A DNA stretch of 64,000 bases from Halichondria panicea. Lineage: Eukaryota; Porifera; Demospongiae; Suberitida; Halichondriidae. The notes beneath the pieces were generated by a model, which saw only the letters and a list, made by a program, of their open reading frames with translations, was not told the DNA's origin and searched no databases. Each line of letters starts with the position of its first letter. Position 1 is the first letter of the stretch. The DNA is taken from positions 4,712,042 through 4,776,041 of the forward strand of contig NC_087377.1 of assembly GCF_963675165.1 (NCBI RefSeq), in the 5' to 3' direction. Positions 32,335 through 47,300 of this stretch are shown one piece after another. The position numbers and the translations under genes were made by a program.

Positions 32335-35300
32335 GTGGGTAGTAGTTAGTAAGAGCTGTGGGTAGTAGTACAGTAGCCCTCATATAAAAGTTCTCGTTGT
32401 GTTTCAGTTGCACGTAACGTTCCGTTTTTACGGAGTCAGAAAACGCTAACTAAACGATTGCGTATTATTCATAAACGCACCGTAATTACGTACACCGGTC
32501 TAGGAGAAAAAACGGGTGGAATTTGATGAGTTAGCAATAATAATTTTTATTTATTCTGTACGTACTAAGCAAGCTACAAATGTACTAACTTCTCTAGTGT
32601 AATCCAGGGGCATACAAATAGCACTGGGAATACTGCAGAACTTACATGCAAGGCTGGAAGAAGTAGTAGCAAGTCAACCGGATCTCTCAGTCTGGAATCT
32701 TAGATACAGCTACATTATATTATGATCTGATTGTACTATTACTTTTGTTGAACACTTCATTATAAATTATACACTATCGTATATACAATGTCCTGTATCA
32801 TTAAAACATCATGTCAAATGAAGAATAACAAATTCATGTACAGTGCTATAAATATAAATATAAATGTTCAAACTGAATGTCAGTAATTATTCTAACTAGA
32901 TCTAGCTCTCGCCTTGACCTTGCTTCTTAGGGATTCTGTACTTGCTCCGTAGCTGTTTGTGAAGGATGAGGATTCTTTGTTTAGTAGAACAGTTCACCAG
33001 CTTGATTTCTTGGAACACTATAGCCAGCTAGCTACGGAGCGAATCATGCAGCTACACATGCGAACGTTATTTCAGAATTAAAACGGGTATTTCCATACCG
33101 TATTAAATTTTAATGAGCTGGCTTCCGTTTTCATTCCGTTTCTACGCGAACCGTTGTACGCAAATTGAACGGTACGGAACGGGAACTTTTATATGAGGGC
33201 TACTGTAGGTGGGTTGCTGTATTGAAGTTATACTTGCCTGTGTTGAATATTGCATTGCATGAAGCCCCTCAAGATAAAAGGAGGGACATAATATTTTAAC
33301 ACCATAACTTTCGTACTGTTGATCTAATCTGAAAAAGACTTTCAAATTAATGATGTGCTTATACTTATTTATAGATAAATAGCACGAGGGCATAACGTAA
33401 TAACGAGACTTATATATTAGCCGTGGTTATATTGAGTTCATTCTTTTTGCATTCCCTAGGCCACATTTAATGATTTCATACCTAAATTGATACCACAATA
33501 AAAATTATGTTGTGAATGCAGTATCTTATAAAGGGTAATAGGTTGGTGGTGCATTAGGTAAACACTGCCGACCATGCGTGTGCATGTACAGTATCAGAGG
33601 AGGTGCTAGCCTCGATCCCAATTCTGCGCATGTGTCACATTTTTATTGTATTTGTGGTCGGCAAAAATATTCAATAATCGAAATTTGTACACAGAAAATG
33701 CACAGAGTGAGTACACAACAGAGCACATAGAGAGCTGCTTCACAAGGGCCTAGGGAGTTGTCAGTTGTGCTGCAGCACGATTACAGTGACCCAGGGCAAC
33801 TTCAGGATGATTGAATGCCTTCAAATTACGTTTCAAAAAGATTTAGCAAGCTGCTGGACTTCTCTGATTCTAGGCCCCAACTCGTAACTCAGTTAAATTT
33901 TGCTTTAGAAAACGTAGATTCTCTTGATGCCTCTCAGCTACCCAACAACGCTCGAACGAGCAGGTCATACTCCAGTCCTGTGAGTATAGGACAGATAGCA
34001 GTGACGATAGTTTCACAGACCTGCATGAGGAAAAAGGAGTATTACCAACCAAGCAGACCACCTCTAGAATCAATGGTTCTTACACACAGTAGAACAGAAC
34101 CTCCTCAGAGACAAACACCAGCCAACAAGCCAGCCATAAAGAGATTGAATTTTAAATGTACCTTTGTTTGGGGTGGTGCCTACAAAAGATCAAAAGATTA
34201 TCATGCAATCAATACACACACTAAATTGCCACATAATTATAATTGAATTGCTATTAATAGGACCAAAAATTAGGAATGTACATGTAACACAGCACTAACT
34301 CACAAGCCAACAAACCGTATATTGAGAATGGCCATACACAAAGTACAGTACAAGGGTGCCAAATAATTATTAGAATCATAGACATAATTATGTATAGGCT
34401 CCCACAAGCAAACTTATACATGCAATGGCACTCATAGGCACATATAAAGTAATTGTGATCCTACAACAAACTGGGAGTTCATAAAAAGATTTAACTTTGG
34501 GCACAGAATTACAATGCATATCACAGGCAAACACACAAGCCAAATAATAACAAATTGTGACCTAATCCTAGCTGGGGAGCATAACACAACCAACAAGCCT
34601 ATTATGTTGGGAAGAAAATGTCCTTACACAAGTAGACAGTACACTCATAAACAGTACACTCATAAGCCACAAGCCTTTGCTTTCCCCTGAAAAGGTCAGA
34701 ACATTATTATGCAATCAACCTCTGTACATGTACACAGTGAGCCTAATTGAGTAGTGAGCCTAATTGACCTTGGAAGCAGGCAGGAACTTCACACAAGCCT
34801 AGGCATAACTTTTGGCAGAGCACTGATATATTTAGCATGGTATAAAGTACCTGCTTCTTGCAATTTACAGAGTACCTCTGACAATCTCCCTTCCTGTGTC
34901 GGGCCACAGGCACACACAGATACACGCAAGCGCGCGCGTGTGCACAGATACACATACACACACATACACCCGCGCGGGCACACATAACAGACACATACAG
35001 ACACAGACACAGATACACACACACATACACCCGCGCGGGCACACATACAGACACACACACACGCACGCACGCACATAAAGATACACACACAAGTGCGCGC
35101 ACGCACACACACACACACGCACACCACTTACTGTAAGCAGTTCCACTCCTGGCCTAGCCTCGATCCCAGGCCGCACTTCCCACTTCACTTAGGGAAGTGG
35201 GCCTGGTATCGACTGCTTGCACATGCGCTAATATCCCCCCGGTATCTGGGGGCTTGGAAACATCGTATATGCTCAGTAAAACTATAACATCACAACGAAA

Positions 35301-38300
35301 GGAAGTGGATTGAAGGAAGTAGATAGAAAGTTCGATTGAAGGTTTCTAGCCCATCGGATAGCATTCTCTGATAGCTACCCTTAGCCTGCTATGTTAACAA
35401 AAGACTCACAGCCTGCAACAATGTGGATGACGATCGTCTGAAAGGAGTGAAAGCTGATAGTCTACCTTGATCTTGCCAAACATGAACAAGACTTGATAGC
35501 ATAGGGCCCACATAGGGCCCACACAAAAATATCTGACCTTAACAAGCTTGACAAAGCTTTATACCTCTTCCCTTGTTGTTCAGTCTTCAGAATAATGTTT
35601 TCTAAGCTTCAGAGAAGAGAGAACCTTCAGCTAAGAGCCATTCCAATAATGATAAAACGGGAACTGACTTCTAGTACACGATAGTATACATATATAAATG
35701 TCACGAAAGTGAACGAGAATATCCATTCATCAGAATCTGATGAACGACTGATGCATGCTGCACAGACAACTAGTGCTGGTGTCATAGGCGCGAGTGACTC
35801 CCCCAAATAATGACTCCCGGTCACTCCTACCTAGTCACCAGTGACCCCCGGTCACTCATGCATGCCTAGGAATGAATGACTCCCCCCCGGTCACTAACTC
35901 CTCCTGGAAAAAAAATGACTCCCCCACAAATTGAGATTTCAGCGGATCGAGGGCTGCTAAGTAATCCTCAAAAGACTGTTGCCCATGCATGCATGCAGTG
36001 ACTATACTAGTCTAGTATATACAATCAAGTTCATCACTGTTATCTATGAGAGGCCTGTTACAAGTGTTTGTCTATAGCTAGCTGTTCCTTCACTTAGTCA
36101 GCAATATAATTTTGAAACAACAACATCCATCACAATAATTATTACAGTGAAAATAACGAAAGCCTAAAAATTCTACAACTAGCTATATATATTCTCCAAC
36201 TGAGTGGAGATACTATAATGATACCACGAGTTGAATATCATTTCATCGTAGGAGTCAGGGTGGAGACAAGGGCAGTATAATTAACAATGCTGGGAAATCT
36301 CAGGTCTCTTGCGACTATTCAGAGGTTAATTAAGAGGCATGCATGTGGTACCTCCTCCCTATATGCTTGATTAGAGGCCGCTCTTGTATAAATGCCGCTC
36401 TCAAAAACCTTTGCTAGCATTTAGTAGCCGGTCTCAAATAGTAGCCTCAGTCTCTACAGTATTTCTGCACGTGGCAGCCATATTAATTCTAGCAGCTAGC
36501 TACATATAGCTAGGTATAGCAGCTTGTTAGTGCTTCCCAAAGGCTTTCTCATGGCATATTATTAGGCTTCATGGCACTGCATCAACAGCATGGATAGCCT
36601 TCACACAGCAAGTTATTAGTTATTTAATAGTGGAGTTAAAGCTTCGTTGTTGGATAAACGCAAGCAAAAACTGTGACATCTGTAGAAACTTCTCTGGGAG
36701 CTAGGTCGTATCGGCAGACGCCCTTTTCCCGGGAAATATTTTCTTCACCTACACACAGATTTATAAGTTCAATGGTGGCTCATGATGTCCGTTGCTGTAC
36801 TAACTAGCCTAAATAAAGATATACTGAGGCTATCAAGACTACAGATGCTACTCTAGACTTACCAGATCCAGGAACTTAGTCCATCTCATGCTCAAGAGCT
36901 TCTTCCTCAGATACTTCAGGCTATTTGTAGCTTTTTAGCTAGCTATTATCTCAGTTACTGTCCTTTCACTCAACAAGGCCATAAGCATCGATATTCTCAC
37001 TGTCTAGCAGCTCTATAGAACCTCACTGAGTTGTACTACGAAAATCTTGAAGTACTTATCAAACGTCACTTTTCTTTCGATATTTCTGTACAAAGCCTAC
37101 CTCAATGCAGCATATTAAAGATACTATGTGAAAGAGCAGCTCAATGTGCATGTGCTGGTACCTACAGTGTGGGCATACCTTCAACACAGCAGGCACAATA
37201 AATTTTTGAAAATTACCACTAGCGTGGCCATTATATGACGGCTTCAACGGGGAAAGGGTTAATAAGCATGTTCTCCACTCCACTACTAAACTCAAAAGTG
37301 TCAGCATGCCTCTAGCTTGAGTTGTATTAGCCTCTTACATGAGTAATAACATGATACAGTGGCCGTCAGAATAAAGTTTCCCGTACCATTGCATTCATGT
37401 ATATAGCGTTGCTATTTTTGCGCAACAGAAAAACTCTAATTTTGATTGCACCTGTTGTATTCATAAATTTGTTGTACAATCATAAAAACTTGTGAAACTG
37501 TTACTGAATCAGCAATATCAGGACACAAAGAATCTGAGAACAATGAAAGTAACTTCGTAGCTAGCCTATAATTACAGCCATGCATTGTAAAGCAAGTGTA
37601 CATTATTATTAAATTTGAAGTGAAATGAACAAATATCCATGCGCTCCTGCTATGTATATAATACAGATGACTTGTTTTTTTATATGAACTGTGAGAAAGT
37701 TACTGTTACTGTACATACATAATTGTAGTTGGTACTTTTTCTAGGGAAGTACGCGAATCACACAAGGGTCGAGTATAATACCGTGTTTCAGTCTAGTATT
37801 ATTCCTATTATTTCAGCCCTCAATGAATTCAAGTCTGAGCAAGCTCTTAATGAAGCCATGAAGGCTGGATTTGTCCGTGTGAACACTACCAATATCTTAT
37901 TCTTTGGAATGGCAGGCACTGGTAAAACTTCCACTAAGCATCTCCTTCTGGGACTGCCTCCTCCTGTAGATAGAAATAGCACTCCATTAGCTAGCACAGC
38001 AGAGAGGATATGTATTAGACAAATTCGTGACACTACAAAGATACGAATGGAAACTCAAGAAGATTCCTCTAGAACATGGAAACCAGTATCTAGTGATGAC
38101 CTACAACGCATTGTTGCTGATGCTATTAAATCTCATGTAACCAGCTCAGATTCTGAAGAATACGCTAACCCACAAGAACTCAGTATTGCTCTGAAGCAAC
38201 TTGAACCTAGCAATGAATCCAGTACGCCAGTTGATGCAACTCCTTCGACTTCAAGAGCAACTAAACCATCAGTAGCTGGAGCAAAAATAACTCGTAGTAA

Positions 38301-41300
38301 ACAAGAAAGAAAAAAGATTAAATTTCTTAGCACTGTTTCAAATGTAATGGCGAATATTCAGCGATTTTCTGATGCTGATCGTACTGCCGTTCAAGAAAAG
38401 TTTGGATTTCATTGGATCTACATAATCGATAGCGGTGGGCAACCACACTTTCATAATCTACTGCCTCTCTTCATGCCCAAGATTTCTGTAGCTTTGTACA
38501 CTCTTCGTCTGTCTGATTGCCTAGATGATCATCCGCTAGTTGAATACTACAAGGACAATAAGCCAGTTGGTGAATGTTTCAAGTCACATCTCTCAGTTTT
38601 GGATAACTTTAAGTATCTCGTGCAGTCAATTCAATCTCACAGTGAAAACTGCAAGCTGGTATGCATTGGTACTCACAAAGACCATCAATCTGAATGCAAG
38701 GAAACATTATCCGACAAGAATAAAACGTTATTGAATTTTGCGGAGAAAGACTGCATTAAGAAGTTGACTATGTTTTTCAATTTGGGTATAACGAAAGAGA
38801 TATTATTTCCTGTGGATTGCAAACACTGCGATTCTGACAGTCAGGAAGTGGCAAAGACAATTCGTGAATATGTTCACAAACTATCTCAAGAGCTGAATAA
38901 TATTGAAATCAAGGTTCCTTTTTGGTGGTTTCTTTTGCAAATTATTGTCGAGAAGGTTTCAAACGATGAAAACAGAAAAGTTTTAAGCAAGGATGAATGC
39001 GTAGAAATTGCAAAAGCATTACATAATTTTCACGAAGATGCACTTTGTGAAGCTTTAAAATTCTTCCATGAGCATAACATATTTCACTACTATCCTGCCA
39101 TTCTACCAAATGTTGTATTTTGTGATACTCAAGTGCTTCTCGATAAAGTAACAGAGCTTGTCGAGTATGCTGCATACGTGCGAGCAAGTAATGGGTTTGG
39201 AACGTGGTTAGATTTTACAGATAAAGGAATTATTACAATTCAACTTTTATCTGACAAAAATTTTGAAAAGCACTACGTCGATGAAATCTTTGCACCCACT
39301 CATCTCATTGAAATATTCAAGCACTTGTTGATAGCCACCCCATTTCATTTATTCTCACAAGAAGTCGGGAAAGATAAGCGTTTCTATATGCCATCACTTC
39401 TATCCTTGCTCCCACCAACTCAAGTCAATGACAAACGAGCTGATTTGCTTAAGACCGGTTTAATCCCACTTGTTTTGCACTTTAAAAGCAACTGGCAGTG
39501 CTGTGGAGTGTTTTGCTGTCTCCAAGTGTACCTGATTAAAGAATGTGAATGGGAAATTGAAATGGAAGATCACCAGCCGAGTAGAAACTTTGTACAATTT
39601 GTTCATCGAGAGGAAGATTGTTTTATCACGCTAATTGACGGATTTTCATTCCTCGAAATTCATTCCAGCAATAATCAAAAAGAAATGCTGTCGTTAATAA
39701 GCGAAAATATTTACTCTGGTCTTCGATCTGCTTACAAAGCCCTGAAATACACGTATGAGGATCCTGAAGTCACATTTCTGTGTCCTTTCATTTCGCAATC
39801 CATCTCTAGTCCAAGTCCCCAAGTGCCCCACCACCCAGCTCATGTTCTGGTTGAGGATGATGTTATGAGGTGTACTCTATGCAAGACGACGTATGAGCTA
39901 AAAGACGGTCACAAAGATTGGCTCTCTCCTTGTTGTAAACTGGAAGGTGAGGTCATAATAATAATATTGCATAATACTAATAACCACAATAAGTTGCAAA
40001 TACAGTATCTTATAAAGGATGCAGTTATAAAGGTTGGTGGTGCATGGTGCATTAGGTGAAACAATAATATAGCGTCCCCTGACCATGGACTACCGTAGAA
40101 ACTGGATTTATTAGCGCTTATTCGACTATAAGCGTATCTTTATTTTAAGCTCATGGTCAACTGCAGGCTTTTTATACTCGAATTGAAGCGCTTTTCCAAT
40201 TATGCGACGGTTATTAGTGAAATTTTAGAATTGATTCATCTAATTTCGTTTATCTATGAGCTAGTTAGCTTGTACAGTGCAGGATAGCTATGGTGATATC
40301 CATCTGGAAGGACTCTCACATGCTGAGAGAATGTGAGACATGGATGAGGTCCTTTTATTCCAAGCTCCTGGTCAATATAAATGTTATTATAATAATATGA
40401 ATTTCAATGATAATAGTGTGACATGATATAGATCCAGTTAGGGTTGCCTGCTTTCCTTGCTTGCTCACTTTCTAGCCAGCTTGCGAGTCAGCACTCATCA
40501 CAGACACATCCGGTTGCTGGGTGGGGCTCGAAATGACTGCGCATTCTCGAATATAAGCGTATAGAGCTCTGCTATTGACCCCAAAAGCGCATGCACAGTT
40601 TCTACGGTATGCATGTACCGTATAGGGGGTAATTTTCGGGTGGGCAATGTGGCTGAGCAATATTAATTTTAGTCACTTCGTCGATAATATTTTCGTGGTT
40701 GCTGCTTGCACTGCCGGTAAAGGTAGGCAAGGTCGCTTCGTTCGTGGGTAAGTGGTCAGAGCTCCAACCACGAAAACCACCAATATTATTTTTTTCCCCC
40801 GGAAATTACCAGCTATATACGGGTATAATTATGTGCATGTTTATCTAGCAAAATGAAACATTTAGTAGCCATTCCCTCAGTGAACTTTGACTATAGCATA
40901 TCTGGCAGCCATATAATTCTTAATACTAGCAGCTAGCTATTAGTGCTTCAAAAAGACTTTCTCATGGCAGAGTTAGTTTAGGTTACAACAAAATAATGTT
41001 GTTGGGGCTGATAAACGCCGCTCTTCAACAATGGCCTCTCTCGAATTGTGTATATATAGCCTCCTCTGCCTGCAAAATTAAACATTTAGTAGCCGCGGCC
41101 TCTGATCAAACATATAATTATACGGTATAATTATTATATTATAGGAGTCACACGTTACAATTGTACTGAAAATAATTATCATGTCTGCCAGAAGGCATAA
41201 TACACGATCATACATGTATAGTATGTGTTGATGAATATATATACCGTATAGGAATATATATATTCATGATCGATTGATTGGTTTACACTTATAAGATGTG

Positions 41301-44300
41301 CATGCATGCATGCAGTCATGCATATAATAATTATGATGTACTTAATAGGGGCGTTAAGCTTCGTCAAGCAATAACAGAACTTCTACCATTGGCTGCATGC
41401 ATGGCTAGCTATAGCTGCACCCGGCTTTTATTCGAATTACGTGCTTACTGTAACAGCTGAAGTGATCCCGTACCAGGAACAATGGAAAAAGGTCACAAAA
41501 GTAGAAAGCTAGAGTGCATGGTTGTTACTTCTTTGCTTATCCTAATCCTATAGCCCCAGAACATTAGCAAGAGCCATGATTATATCTAAGACTCCTCTAA
41601 AATTCCATTCTCAAAAGTTTCTAGTATAGCCTCGTTCCCAGGCCTTACTTTTTCTTGCTGTTGTCATTTACGTCATGATTGCATGTGGGCTACATATCGC
41701 CCATGTTCATAAAAATCCTTGTGGATCACGCGATTTCCCGAACCAGACCTTATACTTTTTCTTCCATTTCTTTCTTTGCTGCCTCATTTCGTCTATTCTT
41801 TTTTGCCTACCTTCTCTATTTATGCATAAACAAGTATTCTCCCACGCATTCAGAGTTAATACATTGTATAAGACTGTACTGTACTGAGGACTGTGCCGAG
41901 ACACTGCCAAGGTGTAGCTTGGCCACCTCTGGTGGCAGTAGCTACCTGCTAGATTGATAATGATAACTTTAGATCAAACATTTAACAAATATTCTATGGT
42001 ATAGAAGATATAGAATCTAAACACACAATCTAGATTAGTAAATCTAGCTAAGGTATAGCTAGCTAGCTTATATAAACTGCTTGCAAACTTCCAGTTCCAT
42101 CCAAGTCCATGTGGCTAAGGCTGCATGTCGTAGATCTCTGCGTGGGCAGTCCAACATCTCTTGCTCATCATGCCCACGCTCATTTTCACCCTTCTACCAC
42201 CCTTCTATCCTCACGCGACTTCCCAATATAGGCTCTCCTTATTCCTAACACTATACCTCTATTTCTTTCTTTATTCCTCCAGTATTTTATCTTGTTAAAC
42301 GATTAATACAGTATTTAATCTTATTGAACGATTGTGATAAAGAACAGAAAAAGGAGAGCCTGTGTAGAGGCTATGCCTCTAGCTTGAGTTGTATTAGCCT
42401 CTTGTATGAGTAATAACATAATGCTGAATAAAGTTCCCCTATATACATACCGTTTGCATTCATGTATAGCGCAACAGAAAAACTCTATTTCGAACGCACC
42501 CCGGTTCATTCATATACAATTTGCTTTACGATCATAAAAGCGGGTGAAACTGTTACAATATCGGGTGGGACACAAAACAAAATCTTTGTAGCTAACCTAT
42601 AAATTTTTAATAATTATTATTATTATAGCCTAGCCATAACCATGCATTGTAAAGCAAGTGAGAATAGTGCATGTATATAATTATATATACATCGAATATA
42701 ATATAGTATTATCGTATGTTCATAATTGTTATTAGCACATGCTCATGCACTTTATTGACTGTGAACCATTTCATTCATCACTTGATATCATTGTGTATTA
42801 TAACAAGATTGCATGTGTGTAGATCTATTCCAGTATCACTTGAGCATCTCCTCCCCCCCTCACCTATTACCTGCTTGCAGTCATGCTCTCCTCTGGACCT
42901 AGGGCTCTACTCATTGAGATTATTTACAGTGCATGTTGTGATATTTTGCTATTACGCTAATGTAACATATAAGTTACTGTATTGGTATAACGTTGTTACG
43001 CCAGCTTGCATTTTTTTTAACGCAACAGGAACTTATCTGGCGCTACTATATAATTATAATTATGTATATATCGCCAAATAAACCAACAATTATTTACTAT
43101 GACCTTTGGACGCTTATTGAGCGGTTTTGTTCTGTGGTTTCAGAAAACCGTGAAATTGGAACCACCGAATTCAGCTCCCGAACCATTGATTATAATTATA
43201 TGGAATTGTATAGTTATAATTATTACCGTTGATCTATTGCAAGTGATACAAAATGTGCCAAAAATTTACCACTATATATAATTTTATACTACAATAATTA
43301 TATGTATGACTGATTGTTTAATCCTTTACAGTCGATATTCAAAACCAAACCTACTTGAAGAAACTGGACGAGCTGATGGCCGACGAAAGTGGTACCATTG
43401 AGCTACACTATCTCAAGACGCACTTTATTGGTCCCTCGGATCTTGGCAAAACGACCACTCGACAGCGGCTTGTTGGATCCATTACTAACCTGTCTTTGCT
43501 GCCCGAAGATCAAAGGAAACGTTGCAGTACATTACTAGCCGAGTGTGAACAAGTATTGGCCTTTATGGACAAATCTGGAACAAAACTTGAATTTAAAGCA
43601 TCTTCAAATCTAGAGGAAGAAACACAGTTTATCTTCTCTTACCTTATGTCCTGTGAACCTATTGAAGACAGCACTGTCAGCAATACTAGTCCACCTAAGG
43701 AACAGCCCACACAAGAAACCACTGACCCAAAGATTGAAGACAGCACTGTTAGCAATATTAGTCTACCTAAGGAACAGCCCACAAAAAAAACCACTGACCC
43801 AAAGAAGCAAACTCAACTCAAGATCGGTGAATCTGCTACTGTACCCCAAGAAGCAGTATCACCAATACCAGAACCACCGGAAAAGGTCGTGAAAGTGACC
43901 ACTGTAGATGTTGAAAAGGTTATCTCGAGACTCCGGAATATTGTGGGTTCAGGAGAGTACACTAAAGAGCTGCTGAACAAAGTCCTACTCAATCTGGTCG
44001 ATATAGGTGGGCAGCCTGGATTCGTGGAGATGTTTCCTTTTCTAAGCAAAGGTGCAGGTATCTTCCTGGTATTCTTTCGACTGGACAAAGACCTCGATGA
44101 CATGTGTCAAGTCTCCTACGAACGAGGAAAGGACAAAATCACACCGTACGATTCAACATACACAAGCAGAGAAACACTCTCTCAAATCCTCTCAGCTATC
44201 AGCCACCATATCAAGATTGACTCGGATATTGACAGAGAGCTGTGTAGTAAACTGGGAAATCTAGGCTCTGCTAAGCCTGTTGCTACCCTCATAGGCACTT

Positions 44301-47300
44301 TCAAGGATAAACTGGCAATGCAAATCAAAGTCAATCTTCTGTACGAGAAATATTGTGACTTAACAAAAACTGCCTGCAAGAGCGATAGTACCACTGCCAG
44401 CAAGAGCGATAGCACCACTGCCAACAAGAGCGATAGCACCACTGCCAGCAAGAGCCTAAATGTAAAGAAAGCAATTCAGAACATTTTGACTCATCAGAAA
44501 AATGATGAGCATGCTAACGTCAGTGCAGAAGACATGGCTGCCATTGAGCAAACAGTCAGCCACCACCTCAACTCAGACGCTTTCAAGAAAGATGTCCAAG
44601 ACCGTTTAGAGCAAAAGTTGACAGAAAAAAACGAAGGTGTGACCAAAATTACCAGCAAGTTTGAGAACTTACTTTCTAACCCAAAAGACACGAAGTTCCA
44701 ATTCATAGCAGTGGATAACTACGAAGGTACTGATTCTGATATGGAACCTCTTCGTGAACATCTTCATGGCTTATTCAGTAGCTATTTCAAACATGCCAAG
44801 CTTCGAATTCGCCCACAACAGCTTTTGTTTGGAGTTGTACTGAGAAAAGAGTTTGACATTGTGTCTATGGAAGAATGCATTCGTATCGGCACCGAGGGGT
44901 TAAAGATGAGAGAGGAGGAGGTTCGATTCACCGTTTGGTATCTGGATCGGTACGTTGGAGCTTTGATCTATCATCCAGAGATCAAGGACAAAGATGGTTG
45001 GTTTGGGAACTTTATCATTTGCAACCCCCAAGTGGTATTCAACAGCCTCAGTGTTCTCGTTGTCAAGCCGCTACTTGAGCTCCATTCTGAAGATAGCAGT
45101 ATTCACTTCAAGGATGCTGAGAGAAATAATTGGATACTCAAGGGACAATTCTCAATGGAAACAATTACTCGATGCCATTCGAAGGAAAACCAGGGTGTGA
45201 AGAAAGACCAGTTGATTCCTGTTGAGAAGCTGCTCATACTACTCAAGCATTCCCACCTTTTGGCCAAAATCACAACAGTAAAGGAAGACCATACCACAGA
45301 AGAGATTGAAACGAGGTATTTCATCCCCGCTATTCTCAAGTGTGCATCTCGCGAGGAACTAACGAAACCACCCCCCACTGGCATTGATACACCCTCTCCA
45401 ATCAAGATCACATTCAAACCTCAATACGTTCCCACTGGATTATTCTGTGCCATGATCAGTGATTTGGTCTCAAGGGGGAGTAAAGGCAAAGGCATTCTGG
45501 GCATGACTTGGAAACTTGCCACTGATACCTCAGTAAAGAGAAACCTCGTCTCCTTTCACATTGACGAATCTGCCAATCATTTTGTTACCCTGATTGCTCA
45601 CGTTGATTGCTACGAGATACGGATTATTCGACAGAACCGGAAGTATACAATGCACGAGCTTTGTTCCTACATCCTCTCAACCCTCCTGTTGGTGATGAAG
45701 GACATTAGTCCACTACTCTCACCAATTCTTGCTTTTGACTGCTACTGTGGCAAACATGAAGATGCCATGAAACTGTGTCTCCTCACACCTGGAGTGTATC
45801 CCTGCTTTAACTGCAACAGTGAAATCTCTCTGAGTCCTCACCAAGAATGCTGGTTTGCAAAAGTTAGTGAAGTATTTCTATATTGTTGTCATACCTGCAT
45901 TTATAATACGTTTCGTATTGTTTTGTTTTTTGTGTGTACAGGAAGTCAGCCTGGGAGATGATGTTACTCTTCTTGCCTTTCCATATGCTGAGGACCTAGA
46001 CCCAAGCCTCTCTTTTAAGTGGAAGAAGACAAGTTCGAAAATTAAAGGGAGTGAAAATGAATTGGAATTCAAGGCCTCGTTAAATGATCATTTCGAGGGC
46101 TTTATCAGTTGTGAGATCTCCAAGAACCAGAAGGATTTCTTTACCGTGTACCACTGCCTGAGAAACAGTATCGGTAAGAGCATGCATGCAAACCCACTTA
46201 CCATTGCATTAATTGTAGTGTAATAATTTTGTGCATCTATATACTGTCTCCCGAATAGTCTCCTTTTAAGTTATTTGCTCAGCTATCAGTGTATATAGTG
46301 CCATTCCCATCCCATACACTGTAATAAAGGAAGTGTTCTAAGCACACTAAATCAATGATCGCATACAGCACACTTTGCAGTGTAATGTTGGACTATTCTC
46401 ACTGCAGGCATTGCTGTACATGATGATCAAGAAGATGAAGATCAATTATACACTAAAGATTTGCAAGAAGTTCTTTCTCAATTAATGGAAGCCATTAATG
46501 TTTGGTTTGAGTTGGGCCTCGCTTTAGGGATTCCAGTTGCCACGCTTGGAGATATCAAGTGTCATACACATTGCAATAAAGATGGTTTGATTAGAATGCT
46601 GGCCCACTGGCTGGAATCTTCACCTTCTCGTACATGGAGTGACATTTGCAATGGCCTCAAAAGTTGCACTGTCAAACATGACGTTCTAGCAAATACAATT
46701 GAGAAGAAATACAATGGTAAATGTGATTGTGTGAAGTTCACTATTATAGCTAAAAATTGTTACAAAAAACTAGGTCGGCTATCAGGGAAGAGAAAGAGAC
46801 CAAAAAACTGTTCGTGTGTTCCCGGACCCCATGCAGAGGACTCGTCCCGACCACCCCACATCACTGGTGAGAGGCTCATGCAGAGGACTCATAATTAGCC
46901 ATTTATTTAATGCCGTTATACGTATTGCTGACATTTCCTACTGCATACGTCTACAGATCCTCTAGCCCCAGGACACCGTAAAAGATTATTGGGATCAGGT
47001 GAAGAAGTTGAAACTCTGTCAAAGCGTCCGAAGAATGATATCACTATACAAGGTATGAGATGTCACCACGTATACAGATCAGAACATGATTGTGTGCTTG
47101 AAGTGAACTAGAGTATGTATAGAGCTTCAAAATAGTATATATATATATACATGTTGAAAACATCTGGTGTTGGCTTAAATTTAGTATCCAATAATTCCCA
47201 TTTGTCTATAATGATTACAATCAGGCCGAGCGTTCCATTGTAGAGACTTGTTCATTGTGTCAATGTCATCAGATCAATTGTGTGACGTTAGGGAATGTGA

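Larger units (their letters stand above)
32335..37744 (+). other. 5.4-kb intron between ankyrin part and Roc-COR module 1
   Basis: Donor GTGGGT after 32334 and acceptor TTTTTCTAG before 37745 are phase-compatible. Contents: an 835-bp TA-flanked MITE, a CA/GT low-complexity tract (34905-35125), a palindromic repeat (35155-35214), short GGTCACT-rich repeats (35790-35900), and blocks matching the 39947-43331 intron at about 33480-33560, 36360-36560 and 37310-37600. The 143-codon open frame at 33815-34246 has no recognisable motif and is not called as a gene. Confidence 0.5.

Noticed and set aside
32639-32703. Possible terminal exon giving a short ankyrin-only gene
   Set aside because: It is phase-compatible but lies entirely inside the TA-flanked MITE 32371-33205, so splicing past it to 37745 is preferred.
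33815-34246. 143-codon open frame in the 5.4-kb intron
   Set aside because: No recognisable motif and no splice context fitting the host gene; it is more likely repeat-derived or chance.
34743-35188. Open frames rich in Cys-Val or Thr-His on both strands
   Set aside because: Translations of a CA/GT microsatellite in several phases; no protein family resemblance.
37729-40059. Roc-COR 1 open frame extended into the intron to 40059
   Set aside because: The donor at 39947 joins in frame to 43332. Beyond it the translation is AT-rich low-complexity intron sequence.
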